From positions 71,261 to 135,260 of the forward strand of contig NZ_CP045406.1 in NCBI RefSeq assembly GCF_009363715.1: 64,000 nucleotides of DNA, written 5' to 3'. Source of the stretch: Roseovarius sp. THAF9 (GTDB lineage Bacteria; Pseudomonadota; Alphaproteobacteria; Rhodobacterales; Rhodobacteraceae). How positions within the stretch are numbered: position 1 is the first letter of the stretch; every line of letters begins with the position of its first letter. The position numbers were made by a program, and so were the translations under genes. The notes under the pieces are model-generated. The model did no database searches, had not been told where the DNA came from, and saw only the letters and a program-made list of their open reading frames with translations. Of the stretch, positions 43,505 through 50,944 are shown piece by piece.

Positions 43505-44545
43505 TCAACCCCGATCAACTGCCCGCAGGTCTTGGCCGAAACGGTTTCGATAATCTCGTGGACCGACACCGAGACGCCTGTCGAAGGCCAGATACAGCCC
43601 TTCAGACGAGGCGTAGCCACATTCGGCAGCAATACATGAGATGGATTTGTCTGTTTCTTCGAGCAGGTAGCGCGCATTGTCAAGACGGCATTGCTCGATG
43701 AACTGGCCCGGAGGCAAGCCGAATAGCTTTGAAAACGTGCGATTGAAGCTGCGCAGGCTGTAGCCGAACTGCCGCGCAAGGGTCTCAAGCCGAAGATCCT
43801 TGTCCAGATTTTTTCTGATGTGACTCTCGATGGGATGCAATCGCGCCTCATCATGGTCGGGGTTTGGCGCAGCGTTGAACTGCGCCTGATCTCCCGGGCG
43901 CCTGAAGAACACGACCATGGCCTGCGCGACCTTGCGGGCGAGTTCTGCGCCGAGATCTTCTTCGACAAGGGCGATGGCAAGATCCATGCCCGCAGTCGCA
44001 CCGCCCGAAGTATAGACGTGACCGTCTTTGACGAAGATCCTGTCTTCTGTCAGGCGCACATTGGGATAGCGACTGCGAAAATCCTGCGCGGCGGCCCAAT
44101 GCGTTGTGGCTTGACGACCATCGAGCACCTTGGCCTCTGCCAAGATGAAGGCGCCGGTGCAGACGCTGACGATACGCCGAACCTGTTTGGACATACGCGC
44201 GACCCAGGCGATGAATTCGCTATCCAACAGACATTCGTCGCGATCGTCGGCAGCCTGAAAGATAAGTGTGTCGACCGGGCCTTCGAGATCGGCATAGCCG
44301 GTGGTCGCGGAAATAGAGAGGCCTTGGCAGGCATAGATCTGCCCGGTCCCGCGCGACACGATTTCGACAGTGTAAGCTTGCGGATAACCAGCCTCCCGAA
44401 GAAAGAACCGAACTTCGGCAAAGACTTGTAGCAAGCCTATGTATTCCAGCGAGTCAGCGGCCGCATTCGTCGCGATAACGACGCGCTTTGGGCCGGCGGC
44501 CGTGCAAGGTTGGCGCCGCAGTCTTGGTACTTTGTAGGTTGGCAT
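43505..44545 (-). CDS. GlxA-family AraC-type regulator, copy C
   Basis: A regulator of about 346 aa with an N-terminal DJ-1/PfpI-like domain (VVIATNAAADSLEYIGLLQV, IVSVCTGAFILAEAKVLDG, TSGGATAGMDLAIALVEEDL) and a C-terminal AraC HTH (LETLARQFGYSLRSFNRTFS, ECGYASSEGLYLAFDRRLG). The longer frame to 44671 overlaps the divergent gene's promoter, so ATG 44545 (MPTYKVPRL) is preferred. It diverges from the PEP-mutase-family gene at 44662, its probable target. It is less similar to copies A and B than they are to each other. Confidence 0.88.
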   Translation of the reverse strand: MPTYKVPRLRRQPCTAAGPKRVVIATNAAADSLEYIGLLQVFAEVRFFLREAGYPQAYTVEIVSRGTGQIYACQGLSISATTGYADLEGPVDTLIFQAADDRDECLLDSEFIAWVARMSKQVRRIVSVCTGAFILAEAKVLDGRQATTHWAAAQDFRSRYPNVRLTEDRIFVKDGHVYTSGGATAGMDLAIALVEEDLGAELARKVAQAMVVFFRRPGDQAQFNAAPNPDHDEARLHPIESHIRKNLDKDLRLETLARQFGYSLRSFNRTFSKLFGLPPGQFIEQCRLDNARYLLEETDKSISCIAAECGYASSEGLYLAFDRRLGVGPRDYRNRFGQDLRAVDRG

Positions 44546-44661
44546 CCTTCTGGCCCCTGTTTGGCAAATTAAGAAGTTTGGCACGATCCTTATTCTATAT
44601 GTCATTGCGCCACAATCCGAAGAACCCACATCGGAGGAGTAACTGACAAAGGAGGCCCACA

Positions 44662-45471
44662 ATGCCGACACAACTGCAAAAAGCGGAAACGATGAAAGCT
44701 CTTCATGAAGGGTCCGAGACGTTCCTGATACCGGGCCCGTGGGACGTGGCCTCAGCCAAGGTGTTCGAGGCGCTCGGGTTCAAGGCTCTGGCAACCACAA
44801 GTGGCGGTCTGGCCAATGCTCTGGGCAAACTCGACGGGCAAGTAACTCTTGAAGAGAAGATCGCCCACTGCCGCGCCCTGAGCGAGGCCACCAGCATCCC
44901 GATCACGACGGACCTTGAAAACGGGTATGCCGATGATCCCGAAGGCGTGGCGAATACCATTCGCCGCATTGCCGAAACCGGCGTAACTGGCGGTTCGATC
45001 GAGGATTGGAGCGGCGAGAACATCTACGACTTCAACCATGCGGTCGAACGGATCGAGGCAGCCGTCGAGGCGGCACGTTCGCTCGAGTTTCCGTTCGCGG
45101 TCATTGGCCGCTGTGAAAATCTCCTGCGCAAGAAGAACGACATGGACGACACGATCCGCCGGTTGAAAGCCTACGAGGCCGCCGGCGCCGATGTGCTCTT
45201 TGCGCCGGGGCTGAGAACCCCCGATGAGGTCCGAGCCGTTGTCCGCGAGATCACCAAACCCCTGAGCGTTGTTGCGATGTCGCCGGAAATGACGCTTGCC
45301 GACTTGGCTGAGGCTGGCGCCCGAAGGGTCAGCATCGGCGGTGGGATGGCCATGGCCGTCTACGGCACGCTGATCGACGGTGCCCGCGAGATGAAGGAAA
45401 AGGGCACGTTCAACTGGATGAAGGGCATCACTGCGGAGAACAAAATCGATCCGCTGCTGGAAGGGCAATAA
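44662..45471 (+). CDS. Isocitrate lyase/PEP mutase-family protein
   Basis: A 269-aa TIM-barrel enzyme of the ICL/PEPM superfamily. IPGPWDVASAKVFEALGFKA at the N-terminus and the Mg-binding loop ITTDLENGYADDPEGVANTI are typical. The KKCGH motif of true isocitrate lyase is absent. Members act as oxaloacetate hydrolases, methylisocitrate-lyase-like enzymes, phosphonopyruvate hydrolases or carboxyPEP mutases, so the reaction is open. An excellent AAAGGAGG site precedes ATG 44662. It is followed by the SnoaL-like gene and preceded by a divergent GlxA regulator. Confidence 0.88.
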   Translation: MPTQLQKAETMKALHEGSETFLIPGPWDVASAKVFEALGFKALATTSGGLANALGKLDGQVTLEEKIAHCRALSEATSIPITTDLENGYADDPEGVANTIRRIAETGVTGGSIEDWSGENIYDFNHAVERIEAAVEAARSLEFPFAVIGRCENLLRKKNDMDDTIRRLKAYEAAGADVLFAPGLRTPDEVRAVVREITKPLSVVAMSPEMTLADLAEAGARRVSIGGGMAMAVYGTLIDGAREMKEKGTFNWMKGITAENKIDPLLEGQ

Positions 45472-45537
45472 CGTCTCCGTGCATTCGGGGTGCCAGATGA
45501 ATGCAACGACAATCGAACACGCGAAGAGGATAGACTA

Positions 45538-45933
45538 ATGAATGAGACTCAAAAGAAAATACGTGACGAAATTTTCAGGCTCGAGCGCGCTGCCAATGAA
45601 CACTGGCAAAAAGGCGATCTCGATTTCTTAGATAACGAGATCATTACTCCTGAAACTGTGCAGCTTACTCCCGGAATGCCAAAAATGGATGGCACCGGCT
45701 ACTCCAATTGGATGCGGGAAATTTCTGCGGTTGAAGGCCTTAACTTTAGCTTCGAGCCCACGGACATCGAAGTCAGTGAGACTGGCGAAATGGCTTACGT
45801 CATTGGTGAAACAAAACTGGAGCAAGCGGGAGAAGAAACCCGCATCGGGAAATTCGTCTCCATTTGGAAAGATGTGGATGGAAATGGAAAATGGCGTTGT
45901 GTTGTTGAGGCCAACAATTTCAACGACGCATAG
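45538..45933 (+). CDS. SnoaL-like / NTF2-fold protein
   Basis: A 131-aa protein with the NTF2-like pattern: an N-terminal helix (RDEIFRLERAANEHWQKGDL), then alternating strands (LNFSFEPTDIEVSETGEMAY and WKDVDGNGKWRCVVEANNF). This fold includes polyketide cyclases, ketosteroid isomerase and lumazine-protein-like pockets. GAGGAT precedes ATG 45538. The next gene (45994) begins with a similar N-terminus but is destroyed by the IS3 insertion. No substrate can be inferred. Confidence 0.75.
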   Translation: MNETQKKIRDEIFRLERAANEHWQKGDLDFLDNEIITPETVQLTPGMPKMDGTGYSNWMREISAVEGLNFSFEPTDIEVSETGEMAYVIGETKLEQAGEETRIGKFVSIWKDVDGNGKWRCVVEANNFNDA

Positions 45934-45993
45934 CCTGTAAGAGATACCCAAATGGGTAATTGATCATCGAAAATCAAAAAGGAGAAAGCTGAT

Positions 45994-46081
45994 ATGTCTG
46001 ATAATACCGATACCGCAGACCACATCCTCGAACTGGAGCGCATGATCTCGGGACTTTTGTCGAAAGGCGAAGTAGACCAGA
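45994..46081 (+). pseudogene. Gene start interrupted by IS3 copy 2
   Basis: After a clear GGAG site, ATG 45994 opens MSDNTDTADHILELERMISG, continuing LLSKGEVDQ until the IS terminus at about 46082. The frame then runs 15 codons into IS sequence and stops at 46125. The N-terminus resembles that of the preceding SnoaL-like protein, so the lost gene may have been a paralogue. Its remainder is not found on the other side of the element. Confidence 0.75.
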
Positions 46082-46155
46082 TGTCCGTCTTCAGAGTTTT
46101 TCGGACAAGTCGTTTGTTTTGGTAACGGAGGCTCTGGTTCGGTTTCTGTTTGAGT

Positions 46156-47136
46156 TTAGGCGACCGCGGCTTTGTGCTGCAACCGGCGCTTTCGGATTGT
46201 CTGTTTCTTGATCTCCTCTCTCATTTTCAGGATCGTCCGACCCCGACCGTGGTAGACGTCAGCCGGCGTCAGGTTATCCAGGCTCTCGTGGTATCGCCGA
46301 GTGTTGTAGTATCCGACGAAGTCGCCGATCTGGCGTTCAAGATCCCCCGGCAGATAGTAGTTCTCCAGCAGAACCCGGTTCTTCATGGTCTGGTGCCAGC
46401 GTTCGATCTTGCCCTGGGTCTGTGGGTGGTGCGGCGCTCCGCGGACGTGATCCATACCTTTGGTATCGAGGTAGTCGGCCAGGTCGGCCGCAACGTAGGA
46501 CGAGCCGTTGTCGCTGAGCAGCCGGGGCTTGTGAACGACTGTCGCATGAGCACAGCCCGAGGCCTCCAGCGCCAGATCCAGCGTGTCCGTCACATCCACG
46601 GCCTTCATTGTCGTGCAGAGCTTCCACGCGATGATGTAGCGGCTGTAATCGTCGAGGATCGTGCTGAGATAGAACCAGCCCCAACCGATGACCTTGAGAT
46701 AGGTGAAGTCGGTTTGCCAGAGTTCGTTGGGCCGAGTTGTCTTGTCCCGGAACTCATCGGCGGCACGGATCACCACATGGGCCGGAGCCGTGATCAGGTC
46801 CTGGGCCTTGAGAATGCGGTATGCCGAGGACTCAGATACAAAATACCGTTTCTCATCGGTGTATTTGACCGCCAATTCCCGTGGCGTCAGATCCTCATGA
46901 TCCAGCGCGAACTCAACGAAGGCGTCGCGGATCTCGTCCGGGATGCGGTTCCACACCGCCCGAGGCCGCGGGGACGTGTCACGCAAAGCGTCAACGCCGC
47001 CATCGGCCCACCGCGCATACCACTGGTAATAGGTGCTGCTGGGAATGCCGAGCATGGTCAGGGTCCGCCTGACCGGCAAATGCGAGGCTTCGACTGTCCG
47101 AATGATCTCGAGCTTCTCCGAGGCTGGGTATCTCAT
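46156..47136 (-). CDS. IS3-family transposase OrfB (copy 2)
   Basis: A 326-aa DDE transposase (WQTDFTYL, LSDNGSSYV, KIERWHQT), identical to the copy at 5427 through VRGAP and diverging afterwards (for example GDFVGYYNTRRYHESLDNL against GDFVEHYNHQRYHESLGNL). Both C-termini look functional, so the difference is between two related element lineages and not decay. The start overlaps the orfA stop (ATGA). Confidence 0.95.
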   Translation of the reverse strand: MRYPASEKLEIIRTVEASHLPVRRTLTMLGIPSSTYYQWYARWADGGVDALRDTSPRPRAVWNRIPDEIRDAFVEFALDHEDLTPRELAVKYTDEKRYFVSESSAYRILKAQDLITAPAHVVIRAADEFRDKTTRPNELWQTDFTYLKVIGWGWFYLSTILDDYSRYIIAWKLCTTMKAVDVTDTLDLALEASGCAHATVVHKPRLLSDNGSSYVAADLADYLDTKGMDHVRGAPHHPQTQGKIERWHQTMKNRVLLENYYLPGDLERQIGDFVGYYNTRRYHESLDNLTPADVYHGRGRTILKMREEIKKQTIRKRRLQHKAAVA

Positions 47137-47593
47137 GCGTCGTCCTCCCCATCCCCGAACGTGCTTTTTTTGAGCAGCCTGTTCTCCAGTGTCAGCTCCG
47201 CGACCACTTCTTTCAGCGCGGCTGCCTCAGAGCGCAGTTCCTTGACCTCGGGAGCTGTCGCCTGACGGGCTGTGTCACCCGCCAGCCGGTTCTTCCCAGC
47301 CTCAAGAAACTCCTTCGACCAGCTGTAATAAAGGCTCTCAGCGATCCTTTCACGACGGCACAGGGCCGCTATGCTTTCTTCGCCCCGCATCCCGGCAAGC
47401 ACGATGCGGATCTTCTCCTCCGCCGAGTAGTGCTTGCGGGTCTTACGCTTGATACCCCTAACAAGCTTGTCAGCAGCATCCTTGGATGTTCCGGATCTCT
47501 TGTTCATCTTCGCTCCATTATGGCTTCGATGAACCAGAAATCCTCCGTTCCTCAAACACCTAAATCTGTCCGGTAGGTGCTGACGTTAGACAT
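46439..47593. repeat. Long direct repeat, copy 2 (partner 5710-6864)
   Basis: Partner of the block at 5710-6864. Upstream of 46439 the two IS copies are clearly diverged over the remaining 350 bases or so, giving a sharp identity breakpoint in orfB. Confidence 0.9.
47133..47555 (-). CDS. IS3-family transposase OrfA (copy 2)
   Basis: A 140-aa HTH protein differing from copy 1 at one visible residue (CRRERI for CRREGI, one C/T change near 47347). It carries the same A7 tract (complement of 47165-47171) ahead of orfB, with the -1 frame open, allowing an OrfAB fusion product. Confidence 0.93.
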   Translation of the reverse strand: MRNGGFLVHRSHNGAKMNKRSGTSKDAADKLVRGIKRKTRKHYSAEEKIRIVLAGMRGEESIAALCRRERIAESLYYSWSKEFLEAGKNRLAGDTARQATAPEVKELRSEAAALKEVVAELTLENRLLKKSTFGDGEDDA

Positions 47594-47722
47594 GCAAAAT
47601 CGCGCGGTGTCTCGGGCGTTCCCAGCATGATTTTCGAACACAATCACATGGTCAGCGGGGCGCAAGGGGCGGATGCCTATGCCCGGATTCTGCGCCGCCT
47701 GACAGAACATCAGGCGGCATGA
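47594..47722 (+). pseudogene. C-terminal fragment of a FrnE/DsbA-family protein
   Basis: The frame directly abutting the IS right end reads AKSRGVSGVPSMIFEHNHMV followed by SGAQGADAYARIL, then stops at 47722. This is the cis-Pro-containing C-terminal strand/helix of DsbA-family FrnE proteins. It parallels GVPAMVFQRQHLVVGAQGEA in the intact gene at 58008-58649. The N-terminal four-fifths, including the CPWC-type site, is missing and was probably lost with the IS3-mediated rearrangement. Confidence 0.8.
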
Positions 47723-47776
47723 TTCCATGTCGGACGCATCGTTCACTGACGAAACAGGAAATGGAAATAGCGATAC

Positions 47777-48160
47777 ATGATTGCCCACGCCCATCTTCAC
47801 GTTAGCGATTATCAGAAGTCAAAGGCCTTTTACACGAAGGTGCTCGCCACCCTTGGGTACACTAACAACATGGAAGTCGGCCAAGCGGCCGGCTTTCACG
47901 ATGGCAAGAACACCGATTTCTGGGTTCTGAAAGAGGATGTCGTTCCAACACACCTGGCGTTTGAGGCCAAAACCAAGGACGAGGTTCACGCCTTCTACCA
48001 GACTGCGCTGGCCGAAGGGGCGACCGACAACGGTGGCCCCGGCTATCGGGAAGCCTATTGGGCCGGATACTATGCTGCCTTTGTCATCGACCCCGACGGC
48101 CACAACATCGAAGCCGCCTACTGGGACTATGAAAAGGCCGGTGAGCAGAGGCCCGCGTAA
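47777..48160 (+). CDS. VOC-family (glyoxalase/bleomycin resistance-like) protein
   Basis: A 127-aa single-chain VOC protein with beta-alpha-beta-beta-beta repeats: IAHAHLHVSDYQKSKAFYTK in module 1 and the C-terminal metal-type motif YAAFVIDPDGHNIEAAYWD in module 2. His at the start of strand 1 and the final Glu are in metal-ligand positions. The substrate is unknown; such proteins range from glyoxalases to antibiotic-binding proteins. It leads a run of closely packed genes with DUF5131 two bases downstream of its stop. Confidence 0.88.
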   Translation: MIAHAHLHVSDYQKSKAFYTKVLATLGYTNNMEVGQAAGFHDGKNTDFWVLKEDVVPTHLAFEAKTKDEVHAFYQTALAEGATDNGGPGYREAYWAGYYAAFVIDPDGHNIEAAYWDYEKAGEQRPA

Positions 48161-48162
48161 CG

Positions 48163-48936
48163 ATGACCACAATGAAGACCGGGCAGATTTCCTACGATCA
48201 GGACATGAAGATCAATGCGAAGACCTGGAACGCCTTTACCGGCTGCACCAAGATCTCTCCTGGTTGCAAGCATTGTTACGCGGAAACCATGGCCAAGAAA
48301 CTCCAAAAGTGGGGGACGGCGGGCTACGCAAACGGTTTCCGGTTCACGGTGCAGCATGATCGATTGGACCGGGCAGACCCGCTGAAGCGCAGGAAACCGA
48401 CTTTCTGGTTCATCAACTCGATGAGCGACACCTTCCACGAGGATGCGACCGACACAGATATCGACCGGATCATGGATATTGTCGAGCGGGGACACTGGCA
48501 CAATTTCTACATCCTGACCAAACGTGCCGACCGGATGCGCGCCTATTTCGACAAGCGCCGCGTCCCCGACAACCTTTGGTTCGGGGTTACGGTGGATGAT
48601 CGGGCATACGGCCTGCCCCGGTTGAAGGATCTGCACGCCATCAACGGACGCAACAAGCACATCTGTTGCGAACCCTTGCTCGAAGACCTCGGTCCTCTGG
48701 ATCTGAACGGCATCCGGCTTGTCGTGGGCGGTGGTGAAAGCGGGCCCAAGGCGCGGCGGTGTATGCCCGGTTGGGTCGCCTCCTTGCGGGACCAATGCCT
48801 GACACAGAATGTGCATTTCTACTGGAAGCAATGGGTAACCTACGGACCGGATGGCGCACGCCAGGGGAAAAGCCGAACCGGCCACCTGATCGAAGGCAAG
48901 TCGTATCTCTCGATCCCGGATGACCTGATGCCGTGA
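48163..48936 (+). CDS. DUF5131 / phage Gp37-Gp68-family protein
   Basis: A 257-aa DUF5131 protein. The defining Cys cluster is in the N-terminal NAFTGCTKISPGCKHCYAET (Cys-x6-Cys-x2-Cys), reminiscent of a radical-SAM-type site. The later blocks FWFINSMSDTFHEDATD, YILTKRADRM, WFGVTVDD and VVGGGESGPKARRCMPGW are the family hallmarks. These proteins are common in phages and next to three-Cys-motif partner proteins, and their reaction is unknown. No three-Cys partner (TcmP) is seen here. Its stop overlaps the antiporter's GTG start (GTGA), so the two are co-translated. Confidence 0.88.
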   Translation: MTTMKTGQISYDQDMKINAKTWNAFTGCTKISPGCKHCYAETMAKKLQKWGTAGYANGFRFTVQHDRLDRADPLKRRKPTFWFINSMSDTFHEDATDTDIDRIMDIVERGHWHNFYILTKRADRMRAYFDKRRVPDNLWFGVTVDDRAYGLPRLKDLHAINGRNKHICCEPLLEDLGPLDLNGIRLVVGGGESGPKARRCMPGWVASLRDQCLTQNVHFYWKQWVTYGPDGARQGKSRTGHLIEGKSYLSIPDDLMP

Positions 48937-50204
48937 TAGACAGCTATACCGTCACCCCATCGACCTATGTGGCGCTGGCCACTGTCGGCGTCGCTTTCCT
49001 GGTCTATGGTGGACTGGGTCGCCTGCTGAACCGCCTGTCCTTCAGCAGTGCCATGTTCTTCCTGCTCGTGGGCGTTGCGGCCAGCACCGTCGGGTTAGGC
49101 ACGATATCCGCCGAGGCGGCAGGCCTGCTGCTTCGGATCTATGCAGAGGTAACCCTCGCTATCGTCTTGTGCACGGAAAGCGCCAGGATGGATTTCCGCG
49201 CCCTGCGACGGGACCTCGGCACGCCTGTCCGTCTCATCGCAATTGCATTGCCTGCGTCGATCGTCCTTGGGGGGATTGCCGCTTGGCTAATGCTGCCCGG
49301 TATCGGCTGGGTCGAGGCCGCTTTGTTGGCAGTGGTGCTGGCGCCAACTGATGCTGATCTCGCCCGGCCTGTCGCCACCAACCCCGATGTGCCTGAGGAG
49401 GTTGCCCTTGGGATCGAGGTTGAAAGCGGTCTGAATGACGGGATTTGCGTGCCGCTTCTGCTAACTCTGGGCGCCCTGGCGGTGGGGGCGCAATCGGATG
49501 AGGCCGCCGCGCCCATGTTATTGCGATTTCTCTCCGATGAGCTTGGGATAGGCACAGGGGTCGGGGCCGCGGTCGGCTTCGCCTTTATCTGGTTTGCCAA
49601 CACGACCAAGGGCCGCTTTTTCGTGGTTGGATCATGGCTTCTCGTGCCTTTTGTCGCCCTTGCGATATCCTCCTTTGCCCTGGCCCAGTCCCTGGGCGGC
49701 AGCGGGTTCATCGCGGCCTTCGTGTCCGGTGTCGTTGTGTCCTTCGACAACCAGAAGCGGCGGTTCAAGCTGATCGAAACCTCGGAAGGTCTGGCAAATG
49801 TTGTGTCGGCACTCACATGGATTGCCTTCGGCGTCTTCTGCATCCCGATTGTTTGGGCGTCGGCAACATGGTCAATGGCGGTGCTTTCCATCCTGTTTCT
49901 GACGGCGGTGCGCATGGGACCAGTCATGGTCGCGCTGATCGCATCGGGGCTTCCAGCCAGCCAACGCGCTTTCGTCGGGTGGTTCGGGCCGAGGGGGTTG
50001 GCCAGCATTGCCTTCCTGATGCTGCTTCTTGACGAAGGCGTCATCACAACCGACGGGCCGATCTTCGAGGTTACTGTGCTGACAATCGCGGCAAGCATCG
50101 TTCTGCACGGAATAAGCGCGGGCCCGCTGGCAGCCATGATCGGGCGGCCCAGCGACACCGGCGAGTCGTCGATTGAAAATCAAAAGCGAAATACCGACCA
50201 ATGA
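48933..50204 (+). CDS. CPA1-type Na+(K+)/H+ antiporter
   Basis: A 423-aa antiporter with about 12 membrane segments. APTDADLARPVATNPDVPEE followed by GIEVESGLNDGICVPLL carries the NhaP/CPA1 ion-binding motifs (P-T-D and E-S-G-L-N-D-G). It lacks a large C-terminal cytoplasmic domain. GTG 48933 overlaps the DUF5131 stop. It probably exchanges Na+ or K+ for H+ in pH or salt homeostasis. Coupling of an antiporter to a DUF5131 gene is unusual to my knowledge. Confidence 0.92.
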   Translation: MIDSYTVTPSTYVALATVGVAFLVYGGLGRLLNRLSFSSAMFFLLVGVAASTVGLGTISAEAAGLLLRIYAEVTLAIVLCTESARMDFRALRRDLGTPVRLIAIALPASIVLGGIAAWLMLPGIGWVEAALLAVVLAPTDADLARPVATNPDVPEEVALGIEVESGLNDGICVPLLLTLGALAVGAQSDEAAAPMLLRFLSDELGIGTGVGAAVGFAFIWFANTTKGRFFVVGSWLLVPFVALAISSFALAQSLGGSGFIAAFVSGVVVSFDNQKRRFKLIETSEGLANVVSALTWIAFGVFCIPIVWASATWSMAVLSILFLTAVRMGPVMVALIASGLPASQRAFVGWFGPRGLASIAFLMLLLDEGVITTDGPIFEVTVLTIAASIVLHGISAGPLAAMIGRPSDTGESSIENQKRNTDQ

Positions 50205-50218
50205 AAGAGGAGGCGGAT

Positions 50219-50578
50219 ATGAAGAGTGTCAGAAATGATGTCATCGCATACGGGAAAGAGGAATATAGCGTAGAGCCCGACCGGCCCTTCGAGAAGTATC
50301 CCAGTTTTTTCGTCCTGCGGCACAAGGACAATGACAAGTGGTTCGCGCTCGTCATGGACGTGCCCGCGCACAGGATCGGCCTGGAGGGGGACAGGAGCAT
50401 AGACATACTCGACATCAAGGCCGATCCTGATGAAATCGGCGCGTTGCGAAAGAAGGTCGGGTTTTTTCCAGCATATCACATGAATAAGGAACACTGGTTG
50501 ACTGTGATCCTCGATGGCACCGTTGAACTGGATGAAATCAAACGCTTGATCGACCGAAGCTTTACCTTGTCCAAATAA
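50219..50578 (+). CDS. MmcQ/YjbR-family protein
   Basis: A 119-aa MmcQ/YjbR (DUF419) protein with the family's WFALVMDVPAHRIGLEGD core and the C-terminal YHMNKEHWLTVILDGTVEL. AGGAGG at 50208-50213 supports ATG 50219 rather than the upstream ATG 50201. These small proteins have a CyaY-like double-wing fold and are often called DNA-binding, without a firm role. It begins 14 nt after the antiporter stop and so completes a four-gene run with VOC and DUF5131. Confidence 0.9.
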   Translation: MKSVRNDVIAYGKEEYSVEPDRPFEKYPSFFVLRHKDNDKWFALVMDVPAHRIGLEGDRSIDILDIKADPDEIGALRKKVGFFPAYHMNKEHWLTVILDGTVELDEIKRLIDRSFTLSK

Positions 50579-50944
50579 CCGGACGAAATTTTCAAATATT
50601 GACAAGCTTCAAGAGGCAAGCCCCACTCAACAGAACACGGCGTGGTAAAGAACTTCCAGCGCCGCGTCTTTAATGTGTTCGTTCGACATTGGACTCTGCT
50701 TTGATATGAGTTCAGTAGAGGTCTTGCCGTCATTTGCATTGAGTAGCCGTTCATCTCCGCCACGACGAACGTCTGTTCTCAGCACTTCCTCCCGACGTCC
50801 CGCGCAGTCGCGGGGAGAATCGAGCACTCGCAGCGAGCTTTAGGAAGGTCCCGCGAAGCTGTCGCACTCGAACTTGGCACGCCTCCTACTTTTTCTCGTG
50901 GATAATAGGGAAACTATTTGAGCTTCGAGCGCGGTCGACTTGCG
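50579..50944. other. 366-nt gap between convergent genes
   Basis: I recognise no gene. A short minus-strand frame at about 50630-50690 (MSNEHIKDAALEVLYHAVFC) has no clear ribosome-binding site or family. No strong terminator was noted. Confidence 0.4.

Larger units (their letters stand above)
46082..47592 (-). mobile_element. IS3-family insertion sequence, copy 2
   Basis: A complete IS in the same orientation as copy 1. The right end is TGTCTAACGTCAGCACC (inward from 47592). The left end TGTCCGTCTTCAG, followed by CGGACA (inward from 46082), is a weaker repeat and differs from copy 1's left end. There is no target-site duplication (AGA on the left, TGC on the right). A broken gene precedes it and a FrnE fragment of an unrelated gene follows, so it marks a deletion or rearrangement junction rather than a simple insertion. 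Confidence 0.88.

Noticed and set aside
46150..47265. 371-aa plus-strand frame (and its twin at 5445-6536)
   Set aside because: Antisense to the IS3 orfB genes; repeated only because the IS is repeated.
50627..50827. 66-aa minus-strand frame after the MmcQ gene
   Set aside because: Only a short plausible N-terminus (MSNEHIKDAALEVLYHAVFC) and no start signal or family match.
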